From contig NW_006917094.1 in assembly GCF_000516985.1 (NCBI RefSeq), positions 3,038,001 through 3,102,000 of the forward strand: DNA of 64,000 bases, written 5' to 3'. Under the pieces are notes generated by a model. The model was not told where the DNA came from. It ran no database searches and worked only from the letters and a program-made list of their open reading frames with translations. The translations under genes were made by a program, and so were the position numbers. The DNA comes from Pestalotiopsis fici W106-1. Lineage: Eukaryota; Ascomycota; Sordariomycetes; Amphisphaeriales; Sporocadaceae. This document shows positions 21,514 through 33,359 of this stretch, piece after piece (the first letter of the stretch is position 1; every line of letters begins with the position of its first letter).

Positions 21514-24500
21514 TTAGCGTGCAAGCCGGGGGCTCTTTCTCCTCGAGCTACTCTGAGCAAAGATTTCTCCGGCACCATCCACTGGGGGCATATTTTCGCG
21601 GCCCTCAGCTGGTAACACCGCGCCCGTCCTTTTGCCGAGATTGGCCGTCCGCATGATCTTGCTCTTCTTATACAGCGGCGGTGTACTGTCATGATCTGAA
21701 GGTGTGTTACTGATGATTCCTGGTCCGATACTTGCGCTGAATGTCTGGGTTGCATTAACTGGGCTTGCTTGTTCAAATCCAAAGGTCGATGCTCCATTCA
21801 CGTTTGGATGAACTTCGCGAAGGCTCATGGAGAGTGGTTGCCGCGAGGCAGACGATTCCGACGAGCCTGGGCGTAATGGCGAGCGATCCTCCGTGATGGT
21901 CATGTCTGCATCAGCAAAAACGCCCCCGCTGCTAGCTACGGACGACTTGCTCGGCGATGAGCCGCCGTGTAATTCATTGATGAGTGCCGAGTGCGATTTG
22001 GTGTGCGGAAGGCTGGTTGGGTACTCGTAAACCATCTTCTGCGGCGTACTGCCCGTCGGTTGATACTCTTGCAGCTTCGTTGCAGAAATCTCTTCACGAA
22101 GAGTTGCTAATGGTCTGCACATATTTTCATCCAGCGGTTCCAGGGCATCCATGGCTGTATCGATTGTCGCTTCCATGTCTGCAGCGAGATCCTCAACACG
22201 CGAACATGTGTCCTTAAAGTGCGATCGAATGTTGCCATACGAGCCTTCCACAGTCCCCGAGAGCTTTGTGAACGACGCGACGTGCTCATCATGATGAGCG
22301 GCATTCTGTGATCTAGCGCGCGTCACGAAGTCATCGAGCGCAGTCATCTGCTCGTCCAAGTCCCTCATTTGCTCGTCGACTACCCGTACTGTCTCGGCGT
22401 GCACTGATTTCGTGGTGCCTTGTATGGATGTGCTATGCTCGTTTGCCGTCTGTGATTCATGTCAGTTTCTCGGCTGCATGGGAGAGATTCCAGTGAACTT
22501 ACATTCCAATCGTCCTTGAGCTTTGTCTTCAAAGTTTCTCGTGACTTTGAAACATCACTCATCAGCTGGGACTCTCTACCGCCCCATTCATCCATCGCTT
22601 GAGAGTATACGGCCATGCTGCCCTCGAACTCTGTATTTGTCTCCCGGACGCTCCGCTGAATGTCTGCAGCCTTGTCGGCCAGACGAGACTCCTGCAACTC
22701 AGCTTGGGAACTGATTAGGCTCGTGATCTGCAATAGAAGATTCTTTCGCTCCTCAGCAGCTTGCCTTCGCTCCTGTTCAATGACTTGTTGAATCTTGGCC
22801 GCAATGCCCTCGTTCGAGCGCAAAATTATGTCTCCAGCATCCTTAAGCTGTTCTCTCAGGCTGTCGGATTCTTCCCTCTGGCTAGTGATGTGTCTCATGA
22901 GTGCTTCGAAAATCGTTTTGAAGTCCTTGCCCAGTGAGGAGTACGAAGCATGGAGTTGGTTGTGGAATGTACCAAGTTCACTGAGGACGTCCTGAGCAAT
23001 CTTCTCGGCGGCTGCAGCGATGCTCTGGAGGCTCTCGCCAACCCTCTCCTTGATATTGTCTCGAACCTCCTTGATCTCCTCTAGGACCTCGTCCATTTCC
23101 TTCTTGGATTCCTCCTTTTGAGACACGAGGCTGTCTCTAGACTGAAGGAATTGCTCCAGATTTGCGTTGAGGAACGCCTGAGTCGATGAGAGCTTTTGGA
23201 CCTCGCCCTGCACAAAATATTCCATTCTTTGAGAAATATTGGCAATATGTTCTTCTTGCTCGCCTTGGAACTCTTGGACACGATTCTCCACTAAAGAAGT
23301 GACATCGGCGACCTGGTCTTGGGCAACTTCCCAGGTGCCACGGTTCAGGGACTGGAGGTCGGATTTCCGCTTGTTCTTCGCCCGTAAACCACCGACATGG
23401 CTAACCGTCTCCTGAAGTGTCGAAATTAACTGATCGCCAATAATATGCATTTCTTGCTCTGTCTTCTCGTGAGCCTTGCGGATATGCGTCTCTTCAGCGA
23501 GTGATTTTCGCGTTGCTGCCAGTACCACCTCAGTCTGGTTGAGCACACCCTTTGTGTCATCCAGCTGCAGCCTGGTGTCCTCGTGGTCTTTCTTCAGGCC
23601 CATGAAATTGGATGTCAGAGAAAAGAGCTCCTGGACCTTGTTTTTTAGATTCGACTCCAGAGTGCCAATCTTGGCCGCTTGCTCCTCGGTTTGTATCCTC
23701 CTTGATTCGCTCTCCACGGTCATCTCTTCATAGCTTTCATTGGACAAATAAACGCCGTTTCTTGTTCTTGTTGCAATTAGCTCGCTCTTCAGTCGCTCAA
23801 TTTCGTACGTAAACTCCTTTAGCAATGTCTTCTTGTTGATGAGGGCGTTGAATTGCGGCTTGTTGCGGATATTCTTGGCACGGAAAGCATAATCCAATGT
23901 GGAGATAGTCTCTTCGAGATTGCTCCTCGCTGGAGAAATTGTCGCAATGATACAAGTCTTTGTCCGGCCTCCCAGAGAGTCCTGAAGAAGTCGGGTGAGT
24001 TTGGACTCTCTGTAGGGAATATGCGCGTTGCGGTCGACGAGGGCATTGATGACACGGCCAAGAGTTAGCAAGCTCTTGTTGATAAGACCTGCCTCGGCGG
24101 CTCGCTTGTTCTCGGCACCAGATCTTTGAATATTCTCGCTGCCGGCAAGATCGACCAAGTTGAGCTTTCCAGAGCTAATGTAGTCCTCCCCATCCTCGCC
24201 CTTCTTTTTGACGTAAGTGGTGATGGTAAAGACGGTGTGACTTCGACTGCTGAGATCGTTACATTTGGTGGCGGCAACCTGGCGTTTCAAGCTTCCATCC
24301 TGAAGAAGCTTGACACCCTGCGCGGCCGTCATGATATGAGTCTCTTCCATTCCCTGCACGATTGTGCCGGCGTGGCCCTTCCGTGACGTGTCGTCGAAAA
24401 TCTTGAGTTTGGTATTTTCTTCCCGAGCAATGAGATCGCGGAGCTCCTCATTGTAGAGTTCAATGAAAGAACACTTGACGGAACTTTCAATTCCTTCCCC

Positions 24501-25208
24501 CTCAAGCTTCTTAAACAAAGAATGGAGGACTCGAGGGATGATACCAGCATTATCGGATAGGATGCCAAACGTGTCGTTCATATCTCCAGACATGGTGTAC
24601 GTCTTTCCGGTTCCAGTCTGGCCATATGCGAATATTGTGCAATTCATTCCACTCAACATCTGCGTCGCGTTAGAAGATCCAATGTATGCAAGCAGAGACA
24701 CGGGCGGTTTTGCGCTTACCTCTTCAAGAATTGGCTTGACCACATCTTCGTAGAGCATGCTCTGATCGGCGGCCTGGGAGAAGACGCGGTCGAAATTATA
24801 TGTCTTATTGGTGAGAGCGTTTGGGCCCATGGAGAGCTCGACCAACTTGCCCTTGGCACCTTCAGTCTGTACAACGACGGCGCCGTTCTCCTTGACTTCA
24901 CGGTCGTTGCGACCCCGGCATCGCACAACGACATTGATATTTGTCTCTTCGCCGATAGCGCTTATATCGAATTCGCGTTCTTTGCGCTTGAGGCCGGCAG
25001 TGGCGGTAGAAGCAAGAGACTCGGCTGGGGAGGGCGCCGCTGCTCGGTCGATTTTGGCTGCTAGGATGGCATGATGTGACGGAGGCCTGAGGGACGATGC
25101 GCGGGTTGTCGTCTGCCTCACGCCTGGTCGCGCCGGCACGCCGGTTCGTGCACTTGTCGACGACGAGGCCATCGAGGCTCTCGAGCTCCGCGTGGAGCCC
25201 TTTTGCAT
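21514..25208 (-). CDS. Kinesin-5 mitotic motor (BimC/Cut7/Eg5 family)
   Basis: Plus-end bipolar motor that separates spindle poles. Three exons, 25208-24720, 24659-22503 and 22449-21514, give 1193 residues, close to fungal BimC proteins. A basic Ser-rich head precedes the motor, which begins near residue 88 (NINVVVRCRGRN). Motifs: P-loop GQTGTGKT (about 176-183), switch I NDLSSRSH, switch II LVDLAGSE, and the neck region after AKNIRNKPQ. Long coiled coil follows. A BimC box lies near residue 1005-1030 with the Cdk1-type site TGSTPQK (Thr about 1017). The 60-bp first intron (GTAAGC...CTAAC...CGCAG) has no stop and keeps frame, so a naive reading inserts 20 false residues just before the P-loop. 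The 53-bp second intron must be removed to reach the tail. Confidence 0.95.
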
Positions 25209-25659
25209 GTTGACGGGCGTCGCGCCAATGTGAGGAACCAGGTCAGGTAATGATGAAAATGCTGTTGTGTTTACTTTTTTGTGTTGAAAATAACCAAAAC
25301 TAGCAGACGCGCTACATTCGGGTATCGGTCGTGAGCCAAAACGAAATGAGTGTCAAGAAAAGCATGGACAAAACAAGAAGTGCTGCAATTTGGAGCTTGT
25401 GGTGAGATACTGTCGATAGTTGAATGTCTGCCGCGGCCTGTCTGAGTTCGGCTGCTAGATCGTGTCAGCGCGCGGGATGAAGGCGTGGCAGGGCTCAAGG
25501 TGTGGATTTGTACCTTAGCAGTTTCCTTCTCATCAACAAGAACCTTGAAGGTGGGGCCCCAGATGCCCGTCACCCTGGCAACAATCAATTGGGATAAAGC
25601 CAGCCACGCCAAATAGGGGAAGGTTCACCTCAGTACTCCAGAGTCCGTATCCGTTCAGC

Positions 25660-25675
25660 TACCTACTACTAGGTA
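25660..25675. promoter_or_regulatory. Spaced TACCT-N6-AGGTA dyad
   Basis: TACCTACTACTAGGTA, inverted half-sites with a 6-bp centre, about 450 bp upstream of the kinesin-5 start. Function inferred from recurrence in this window. Confidence 0.3.
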
Positions 25676-25910
25676 TAGCGGGGTCCATGGCGCTTCTCAC
25701 TGCTAATTTAGGTGTGTCCTGCGGCTGTTATCGTCTCTCCATCTTGTCTTGGTATAATTCCATAAAACCTCATAGAATACTATCATGCGACTTCTTTGAC
25801 CAAGTAGTATGACTGGTCTTCTGCGACGGAGGCCGAGAAGCTTCTTGTATCGCACAAGCTGCAGCCGAAAAACTGCAGACTACAACATGATGAAGAGCTA
25901 TACCTAGGTA

Positions 25911-25920
25911 GCCTACGCTT
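25911..25920. promoter_or_regulatory. TACCTAGGTA palindrome
   Basis: Second exact copy of the 10-bp palindrome seen at 9989-9998, followed by GCCTAC as there. It lies between the kinesin-5 and PHAF1 genes. Confidence 0.35.
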
Positions 25921-26810
25921 TCAGTGTTACAACATTGCCTTGCCCTGCTCGTATGAAGTTTTCATTTGAGCACTTGGTTACTTGATGCATCATTATGAAT
26001 CTGCCCACCTACTATTTTCGATCCGCTTCTTTACGGATATATCTACTCCAGCTTTTGTTCTCGAGTCGCCTAGATTAGATGAATTACGGGTGTTCATAAT
26101 GGACTTTCTACTCTGTAGATCGAATATTTTGGATGGAGTTTGGATATCCGTGCCGTTACTGCTTGCATATGGACACTCATGGCCTTTCCATGTTGGCTAC
26201 TCCTCGTAGTATGACTTATGTATATCTCTTATAGGCTGTAGGAACTTGGTGTGAATAAGTAATGTTTCCAAAGAACGACAGACCTGTGTAATATTAGCCC
26301 CGAATAAGATGCAGTAGGAGGTATCCCATACTGTAAGGTACCTGTAGTACTCCATACATTCTTGACACCTGAACCCCTTGCATATCGATTGTAGTGCAAG
26401 GTTGTATCGTACATAAGCCCCCGCTATCCGCTGGCCCCCCCGCGCCTGGCCTGTAGAGGGGACCCTGTGATCAACCACATCAAATGACGTTCGAGTAAAG
26501 CATCAGCCCCGCGCCTACCTATCTCCAGATGACCTTGAATGACAAACCAAGTTGAGGCATACCTTCAGCTAGTAATCAGACACCGTCCACACAGCTGAAC
26601 AGAACCCAGATGTAGAGCCATCTTGCATAATCAAATCACCGTTATCCATCCGCATACGGATTCTCTTCAATCCTCAACCGCTGCGACAGCACTACCTCCT
26701 GTACTATCGTGACTTACATGGCCCTGAGAGCCATCCGGAGTTTCTCTGCAAGCACTATACTCCAAAACCTGATGCCCAACCACCAAATAGCATCTCGATA
26801 AGTGGACAGC

Positions 26811-28459
26811 ATGGCGTCCTTGTTCACCGCGACGCTACATCCTGGTCTGGGGCTCGGTCCCTTTGGTGAGTAAGCTCACGGCCTGCCCAGAAGCCCATTT
26901 CCACTGACCAATACGTTGTTGCAGTGCTCGGTGCCTCACTGCATGACATCCTGACCCGACTGAAAGCCGAGCCTCAACGTTTCCCGAAGCTCAACTTGAT
27001 GCATAATCCACAACAGCCTGTCACCGAACCTGTCGTGCTCGAATTGCCCGCCAACGGAATCAGACTTCGCTTCGACGGCTCCGAGCAGCGCCTGCGACTG
27101 ATCGAAGTGATCGACTTTACCAAGAATCGGATTACTTATGGGCACCCCGAGAAGGATATAGTCAAGCCTCCTACAGATCAGGGCGTCGCCTCTCCGAGGC
27201 TGGGCGGCGGCGGCGGCGAGTCAACTACTGGCCCAAATTTTAGGACGATTTATCATAGGCTGATGGGTCCGACATATGCTGGCGAATATATACCACCAAG
27301 TGATGACTCGAGCCAGATGGGAACATATATCTTGTCATATCCCGGAGTCGCTTTCAGCTTCCCACTTCCCGTCTCGGGATACTCGCCTGACAAGGACGTG
27401 GTCTCCCTCTTGGCATCCACGCAGAGCCAAACAGCCAGTTCTATGGCCATCTTCAACGGCAAGTCATGGGCGGAGGCCAGAGACGCGCTCTGGACCGAGG
27501 TGCTCCCGAGCATCAACTCGACTTATTTGTTCAACAAGAGTAAAGACGTCGTCCCCGATGAGATTTCTCTTGTCAAGATCCACGGAGGTGGCAAGCTACA
27601 GTTGTTCAAGAAATGGACGCCCTCTTCCGTGTGGATAACTCTGGGAGAGACGACGCCTCAGGATCTTGTTGGAGAATTAGGGCCTCCCGACGCCATTTAT
27701 CGCAAGAGTGATCAGAGGATGTATATCCACAAGGATCGGACGGCAAGCCACAGCAGGTCCAGGTCGACTGGTCGGGAGTATAAACGTGGCGATGATTTGA
27801 CTGACACGGACCAGTCATCAGTGCACACGGGCTCCGATGAGACGGACGAGGACACCCTGGAAGACGAATTTGTCGGAAATGTCTCGAAAGAGTGCTTCTA
27901 TAACTACTTTTACTTGGGCTTTGACATTCTTATTTCTCCTCCTGTTACACCCTCGCCAGCACCTCCATCGCAAGAAACTAGTATGAACAACGAGTCATAT
28001 CCCAACGACAAGGGAGTGCGGACAGAAAGCCCCGATCGACTTGTCGCCTCCAAAGTCATATTGCATGCCAATATCCCTGGATCATATCCCTTCAATCGGC
28101 ACAGAAGATGCCGCTGGGAGATTGCATACCTGTCTACACTATCGTCAGATGCACCCTCGGCGGACTCGGAGACCAAATTCAACGATCTTGAAGAGCGTCT
28201 GCGAGAAGAGTGGAAGAGCACGTACCCGTCGGATTCAGAAGCACACAAACGTCAGCGGGGCATGGTGCTCAACCGAGGCTGGGGCGATAGTACCGGCTCA
28301 AGCTGCGAGCTCCTAGGCGGTTGGGAGGACAGTAGCGGAGGCGTTGCAGCGAGAAAGTTCGACGGCAACGAGGATTCAACCACTACGCTCTATGGATTTC
28401 CAGGTCTGGTGTTCGAGGTACTGAAGAATGGGTATGTGAGCGCTGTGACTGTTTTCTGA
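26811..28459 (+). CDS. UPF0183/PHAF1-family protein
   Basis: Homologue of human C16orf70 (PHAF1), which partners BCAS3 at phagophores during autophagy. The fungal role is not established. Two exons, 26811-26865 and 26925-28459, give 529 residues; the 59-bp intron has a GTGAG donor and a TTGCAG acceptor. The N-terminus MASLFTATLHPGLGLGPF joins VLGASLHDILTRLK, the conserved family start. The ELPANGIRLRFDGSEQRLRLIEV strand region, the GPTYAGEY and SYPGVAFSFP segments, and the final LYGFPGLVFEVLKNGYVSAVTVF are family features. Ser- and Asp-rich inserts at about 270-320 and 340-360 look disordered and phosphorylatable. Confidence 0.88.
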
Positions 28460-28875
28460 AGGACAGGATACAGGATAGTTAGACAGGGCTGTGAAGCATT
28501 GAGGTTTACTTTGTCTTTCGCATTTCGGAGTTTTACTGGGGGCTATTAAATGGATTCCAGACGAAAGTTGTCTTGGTTCGCAGCATCGGCATACAAGGCA
28601 TACTTCCTCATATAGAGGGCATGCTCATGTTCAAATAGACAGTTATCAAAGCAATCGCCTCGGTTTTCTGGGTTGGCCAGGAAACTCTCTAGACTATAAT
28701 AATTCCATTGCTTTGAACATTTGAAAGGTTGTAATCTGGATGAACATATATTCTTGATATTTTGTGAACCAATTTTTCTTGCCTCATATCATCACTCGCT
28801 TATGTCTATATGGTTATCAAAGTACGTTTTCACCACCTGCAGCAGTATTTACGCTTCTCACGACGAGGCATCCAG
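28460..28875. other. Convergent 3' intergenic region PHAF1 / HIS4
   Basis: Facing 3' ends; no gene recognised. Confidence 0.5.
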
Positions 28876-31617
28876 TTACTTTTGCATGCTGGCAAGACGA
28901 ATACTGACAGCCCGCCTGTGGGCTTCGAGCTCCTCAACCTTTGCGAGCTGCTCGACGGCCTGGCCAACGTTCCTCAGACCCTCGGCTGTAAGGTTCGAGC
29001 TCGTAATGTGCTTGACAAACGAGCCGAGGTTGACGCCAGAGTACTGCTTTGCGTACCCATAGGTTGCTATACATTGGTGTTAGTCTTAATTATTTATTCA
29101 AAAGACAAGGCCGGTCACGAAGTTGTGCGGTCATATGTAGTTCTCAAACGTATGAATTAGAGGACAAAACTTACGCAAAGAGTGGTTGACACCGGCAGAG
29201 TAGTCGCCCACGCTTTCGGGGGTCCATTGGCCAATGAAAACACTTCCAGCATTCATGACCTTGTCGACGACTTCTTCGGCATTGTTGAGCTGCAGAATCA
29301 AGTGCTCGGGTGCATATTCGTTGCTGATGCGCATGGCCTCATCGATATCCCTAGTCTGGATGGTTACAGAGTGAGAGATGGCGCCTCGGACAATATCAAC
29401 ACGGGGCAGAGCCATGGCCTGGTTGTGCAGCTCGTCCTCAATAGCCTGGAGCTGTTGCTCGTTGAGATCGACGGCAAGCAGGATGACCTGGCTGTCGACG
29501 CCATGCTCTGCCTGAGACAAAAGATCAGATGCCACGAAAGCCGGGTTGGCGTCCTTGTCAGCAATGACCAGAACCTCGGAAGGACCAGCCGGCATGTCAA
29601 TACCGACGCCGGCGTTTGTGTCGTTGCTCACAAACATCTTACCGGCGGTAACAAACTGGTTACCGGGTCCCAGGATCTTGTCGACCTTGGTGACGCTCTC
29701 GGTACCGTACGCCATGGCTGCCACGGCCTGAGCGCCTCCAGCAAGGACAATGCTTTCAGCACCGACCTTGTGGGCAACGTATACAATCTCGGGAGTAATG
29801 CTGCCATCAGAGCGGGGCGGGGATGCAATGACAATCTTCTCACAGCCGGCAACCATTGCGGGAACTCCCAGCATGAGTGCTGTGCTGGGCAGAACGGCGG
29901 TACCACCGGGAACATACAGACCGACACGCTCAATGGGCCTGGCAAATCGGCTACAGATGACTCCCGGCATGGTCTCGACTCGCAGGGGCTTATCCTCTTT
30001 CTGGGCGGCGTGAAACTTTCGAATGTTCTCGTAAGAGATATCAATCGCCTTGATGGTCTCCTCGGGAAGTTGCATCAACTCCTTGGGGAATGGAGCCTTC
30101 AGCACTGGCGACGTCAGTGATGTGGCCTTCTCAAACTTGTGAGTGTACGACAACAGCGCCTTGTCACCATTCTCTCGAATGTCGTTAATGATGGGCTTGA
30201 CTATGCCGAGAATTGCGTCGGCTGACTTCTGCGAGGGTCTCTTCAGGGCCTCCGAAACCTGGGCGGCGCCAATCTTGCTAACGTCGAGTCTCTTCATGGT
30301 GATTCTGTCCGACGAAGGCGCAGTCTGGGCCTCAGTTGCGGGTGCCGATGTGAGTGGTGCTGCTGCTGGGGCTTGCTTTGCAGCCTCCTGTGCCTTGTCC
30401 GCAGTACCATTTGTGATGCCCTCCTTTTCAGCCCATTTACCCTTGGCGTTACCGGTTCTCCTCTTGACCTTGAGACTCTTGCCATCGAGGTTCCTCTCAA
30501 TGTCTGCCAGGCTAACTCCCGCGCTGACAGCCTTTGTGAGGGCAAAGTAGATCAAATCAGCAGCTTCAAAAGCCACATCTTCGGGGGTTTTGGCATCGCA
30601 AAGTTCTTCGGCTTCTTCCATGATCTTGGCGCGCAACAATTTCTCGTCTGAGAACAGGCGAGCGGTGTATGAACCCTCGGGCGCTGATTGTTTTCTTGAG
30701 ACCAAAGTTTGCTCAAGCTTTGAAATGCCCTTCAAGTCTCCGAAGCAGCCAAATTGATCCAGGTGACAGAATCTGCCCTTTTGTCTGATAACAAACTTGA
30801 GTGCATCGTTATCACAGTCCAAAGAAATGCGGACAAGTTCTTGAGTGTCTCCTGATGTGGCGCCCTTGTACCACAGTCCTCGCTTCCGGCTTTGGTATAC
30901 ACCAGTCTGGGTTCTCAGAGACTCGGCCACACTCTCCTCGCTGCTATAGACCAGGCCCAGGGCAACGCCCCTCTCATCGCACACAACGGTTGGCATAAGC
31001 TTGTCAGAGCGATCCGAGGACCAAGATCCTGACAATAGCTTAGAGACGAAGAGTTTCTTGTCGTCATTCTTGTCAGTAGTTAGGGCCGTTGACGGCAGGA
31101 TGGGAATAGCCGAGATCTGCGCACAGATATCGACAAAGTGTTCGTATACTGTCCTCTCGGCAGCAGGTTTGATATAGATTGGCGGGGTCTTCTTTGTCTT
31201 GTTCTTTTCGAGAAACTCGGCAACATCGCACCTCGTCTGGTCAAAGTCCTTCAACAAAAGACCATATTGAGTTGCGGCCTTGAGCTCGCTCGTCTTGGTA
31301 ACGGCGGGCGCAACTCTACCCTTGAAGTCTGCAAAGTCGGATAACCTCTCGGGTTGCACAAAAACTTTCTTTGCGCCGTGGTCCAAGACGGAGACGACAC
31401 TGTCTTTGGAGTCCAGGTCGGTGGCGTCAACAAATGTTTGGTGGCTCGAGTTGTGCTGAGCGAGGAAGTTGAGAACCTCGTCCAAGTTCTGCTGAGTCAC
31501 ATCAAAGAATACAGAGCCCAAGCACGAGAGTTCATTGCTGGTGAGACCCTCGCCGGGAGCCAGATCCGGCGGTGCAGAGACACCCACAAGGAACGGTAGT
31601 GGTAATGTTGTCTCCAT
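28876..31617 (-). CDS. HIS4: Trifunctional histidine biosynthesis protein HIS4
   Basis: Catalyses steps 2, 3, 9 and 10 of histidine synthesis: phosphoribosyl-ATP pyrophosphohydrolase, phosphoribosyl-AMP cyclohydrolase and histidinol dehydrogenase. Two exons, 31617-29175 and 29066-28876, give 877 residues. The start is ATG 31617; the frame upstream opens only at TTG. The cyclohydrolase part is at about 225-295 (RGLWYKGATSGDTQ, DNDALKFVIRQKG, CHLDQFGCFG), the pyrophosphohydrolase at about 325-385 (KIMEEAEELCDA, FEAADLIYF), an Ala/Pro linker follows, and histidinol dehydrogenase runs from about 440 (GPGNQFVTAGK, GPSEVLVIAD, QAEHGVDSQVIL). The 108-bp intron splits NHSL|PTYGYAKQYSG near the C-terminus. 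Cross-pathway control is plausible: near-consensus Gcn4/Cpc1 sites lie just upstream. Confidence 0.96.
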
Positions 31618-32519
31618 GGTATAATTGAAAAAAAGAAGAGAGCGAAATTTCAACGAGAAAATGCGTCAAGAGCAGGGAAAGCGATTGGTGTTTACTCTCA
31701 TTGACTTATAACAAAAAAGTTCAACTGAGTGACGTCCGACCGGCCTCGCCGCCCAGGGCTGCTGCAGGCGGTTTTCGCAGTAGGTGGGGCACTGAAAATA
31801 TGCCCCTCCATGACACATCTCTCGCTAGCACCAAAATAGTGCTGAACTCATCCGATAGGCGATCTCACACACTCAACGGGCCTGTCCTGCATCGCCCAAT
31901 GGTCATTTAAGGTGCGATCCGTGCACAACACGGCGGATTATCGGCCGTTGCATTCCGCAGTTTTTGCTGGAGGTGGGTCCTTTCGGCCAACGTGAAGTTG
32001 AGTCTGGGCGGCGGCGAAGGCTAGACAGCAGGACCGCGACCTTGGTAGGTAGAGTAGCTGCTGTCTGACATTGAATTGTACTACAGGGGACCTACCGGCT
32101 ACATTCTACATCAGTCCAACATATGCTCGAACTCTCACAACCTGCTTGCTTCTACTGACGATTGACTTTTCGCAAAATCAAACTACGACTCTGGCGCTCA
32201 TTGACTTTCTTCTTCCATTGAACCAGCACCGCATTCATTCAAACAACCCCATTGCCGAAGACTCAAATCAAACTGCTCCGCCGTTAGCATCACCTCCTTG
32301 CGACTCCGCTGTATGTAGATCTCTCGCGTGGCGCCGGGTACGCAAAGAAGCAGCAGCAGCATTCATCTTTGTTAAATCCTCCCGATTCGCCACGATATTC
32401 GCGACAATACATCTCCAACAATTACCAGGCAGCTCAAGCTTGAAAAGCTGTAGCGCCACTTGCAAACCGCATCCAGCCGTCCCTGCCTGACAACTGTCTT
32501 GCGACGGCCGCAGATAGCA
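31618..32519. other. Divergent promoter region HIS4 / TAF9
   Basis: No gene recognised. HIS4-proximal side holds Gcn4-like sites; the TAF9 side has GGTAGGTAG (about 32043), a pyrimidine-rich leader and an AGCAGCAGCAGC run (about 32348). Confidence 0.5.
31702..31732 (-). promoter_or_regulatory. Two near-consensus Gcn4/Cpc1 sites upstream of HIS4
   Basis: TGACTTA (31702-31708) and TGAGTGA (31726-31732) each differ at one base from TGA(C/G)TCA, the binding site of the amino-acid-starvation bZIP factor Gcn4/Cpc1. They lie about 85 and 110 bp before the HIS4 ATG, where such sites act in other fungi. No perfect site was noted nearby, so this is tentative. Confidence 0.35.
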
Positions 32520-33359
32520 ATGGCTACAACAGCTTCATCATCACAGCCAAACGGCGTCCCACCTGCCTCATCAGCAGGTCCCTCGCAGTCACAGACCCAA
32601 CCATCACAGTCGACCACTACTGCGACTGCTTCACAAGCAACAGCAACCGGTAGCGGCGCGCCGGCAGCAGCACCAGCACCAGCAAACGGACCAACATCCC
32701 CCACAACCTCTGCGCCCCGACCTCGCGATGCCAGGACAATAGAGCTGCTCCTGACAAGCCAAGGCGTCACTTCGTACGACCAGCGCGTCCCTTTGCTTCT
32801 CCTCGACTTTGCCTACCGCCACACGTCCTCGATCCTCTCGGATGCCCTCCACCTCGCCTCGGACCCCTACACCACGCAAGCCGGCGCCAAGCCCTCGGGC
32901 GCGTCCGGCGTGGTCCCCTCGGCCCCGAGCAACACCGATGCCTCGGTCAGCGCCAACGCCATTAACATTGCCATTGCTAGCCGGCAAGCCTTTTCGTTCC
33001 GTGGCGGCTCGGGCGCGGGCGGGGGCGGCGGGGGCGGCGCCAGCAAGGACTGGCTGCTGGAGCTGGCCAAGGAGCGCAACAAGGTGCAGCTTCCCCGTGT
33101 CATGGCGCACGAGTGGGGTGTTCGCTTGCCCAACGAGCGCTTTGTTCTCAGTGGCATGCCATGGGGTCTGAGGGATACCTGGGCCGAGGGGAGCGATGAC
33201 GACGATGATGACGAGGAAGATCAAATGGAAGACGCCATGGAAGGTGTCGAGGTCGTTAAGAAAGAGCCCGACACCAAAGATGGCGCAGAGCCCGGCGGTC
33301 TGGATGAACTGCTCGGTGATGATATGGAAGGCGACGAGGATATGGAGGGCATGGAATAA
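32520..33359 (+). CDS. TAF9: TFIID/SAGA subunit TAF9
   Basis: Histone-fold subunit of TFIID and SAGA that pairs with TAF6. Single exon, 279 residues, from ATG 32520; the frame upstream starts only at TTG. A Ser/Thr/Ala/Gln-rich head (1-65) precedes the H3-like histone fold: [39 protein letters not shown] is its alpha1-alpha2 part (too long to be chance). The third helix region ([14 protein letters not shown]) comes after a long insert and is followed by a seven-glycine run, then [18 protein letters not shown] and the conserved [21 protein letters not shown]. The tail is strongly acidic ([17 protein letters not shown]). Inserts within the fold are usual in fungal TAF9. Confidence 0.92.
   Translation: MATTASSSQPNGVPPASSAGPSQSQTQPSQSTTTATASQATATGSGAPAAAPAPANGPTSPTTSAPRPRDARTIELLLTSQGVTSYDQRVPLLLLDFAYRHTSSILSDALHLASDPYTTQAGAKPSGASGVVPSAPSNTDASVSANAINIAIASRQAFSFRGGSGAGGGGGGGASKDWLLELAKERNKVQLPRVMAHEWGVRLPNERFVLSGMPWGLRDTWAEGSDDDDDDEEDQMEDAMEGVEVVKKEPDTKDGAEPGGLDELLGDDMEGDEDMEGME

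Larger units (their letters stand above)
25209..26810. other. Divergent promoter region kinesin-5 / PHAF1
   Basis: No gene recognised in 1.6 kb. Two TACCT/AGGTA dyads are present. Short ORFs lack ATG starts or family signals. Confidence 0.5.

Noticed and set aside
29182..30120. 312-codon open frame on the plus strand opposite HIS4
   Set aside because: Mirror of the strongly biased HIS4 codons; no ATG-led family similarity, and HIS4 on the other strand is unmistakable.
31618..31653. N-terminal extension of HIS4 upstream of its ATG
   Set aside because: It starts at TTG and lies in an A/T-rich leader; the ATG at 31617 gives the usual start.
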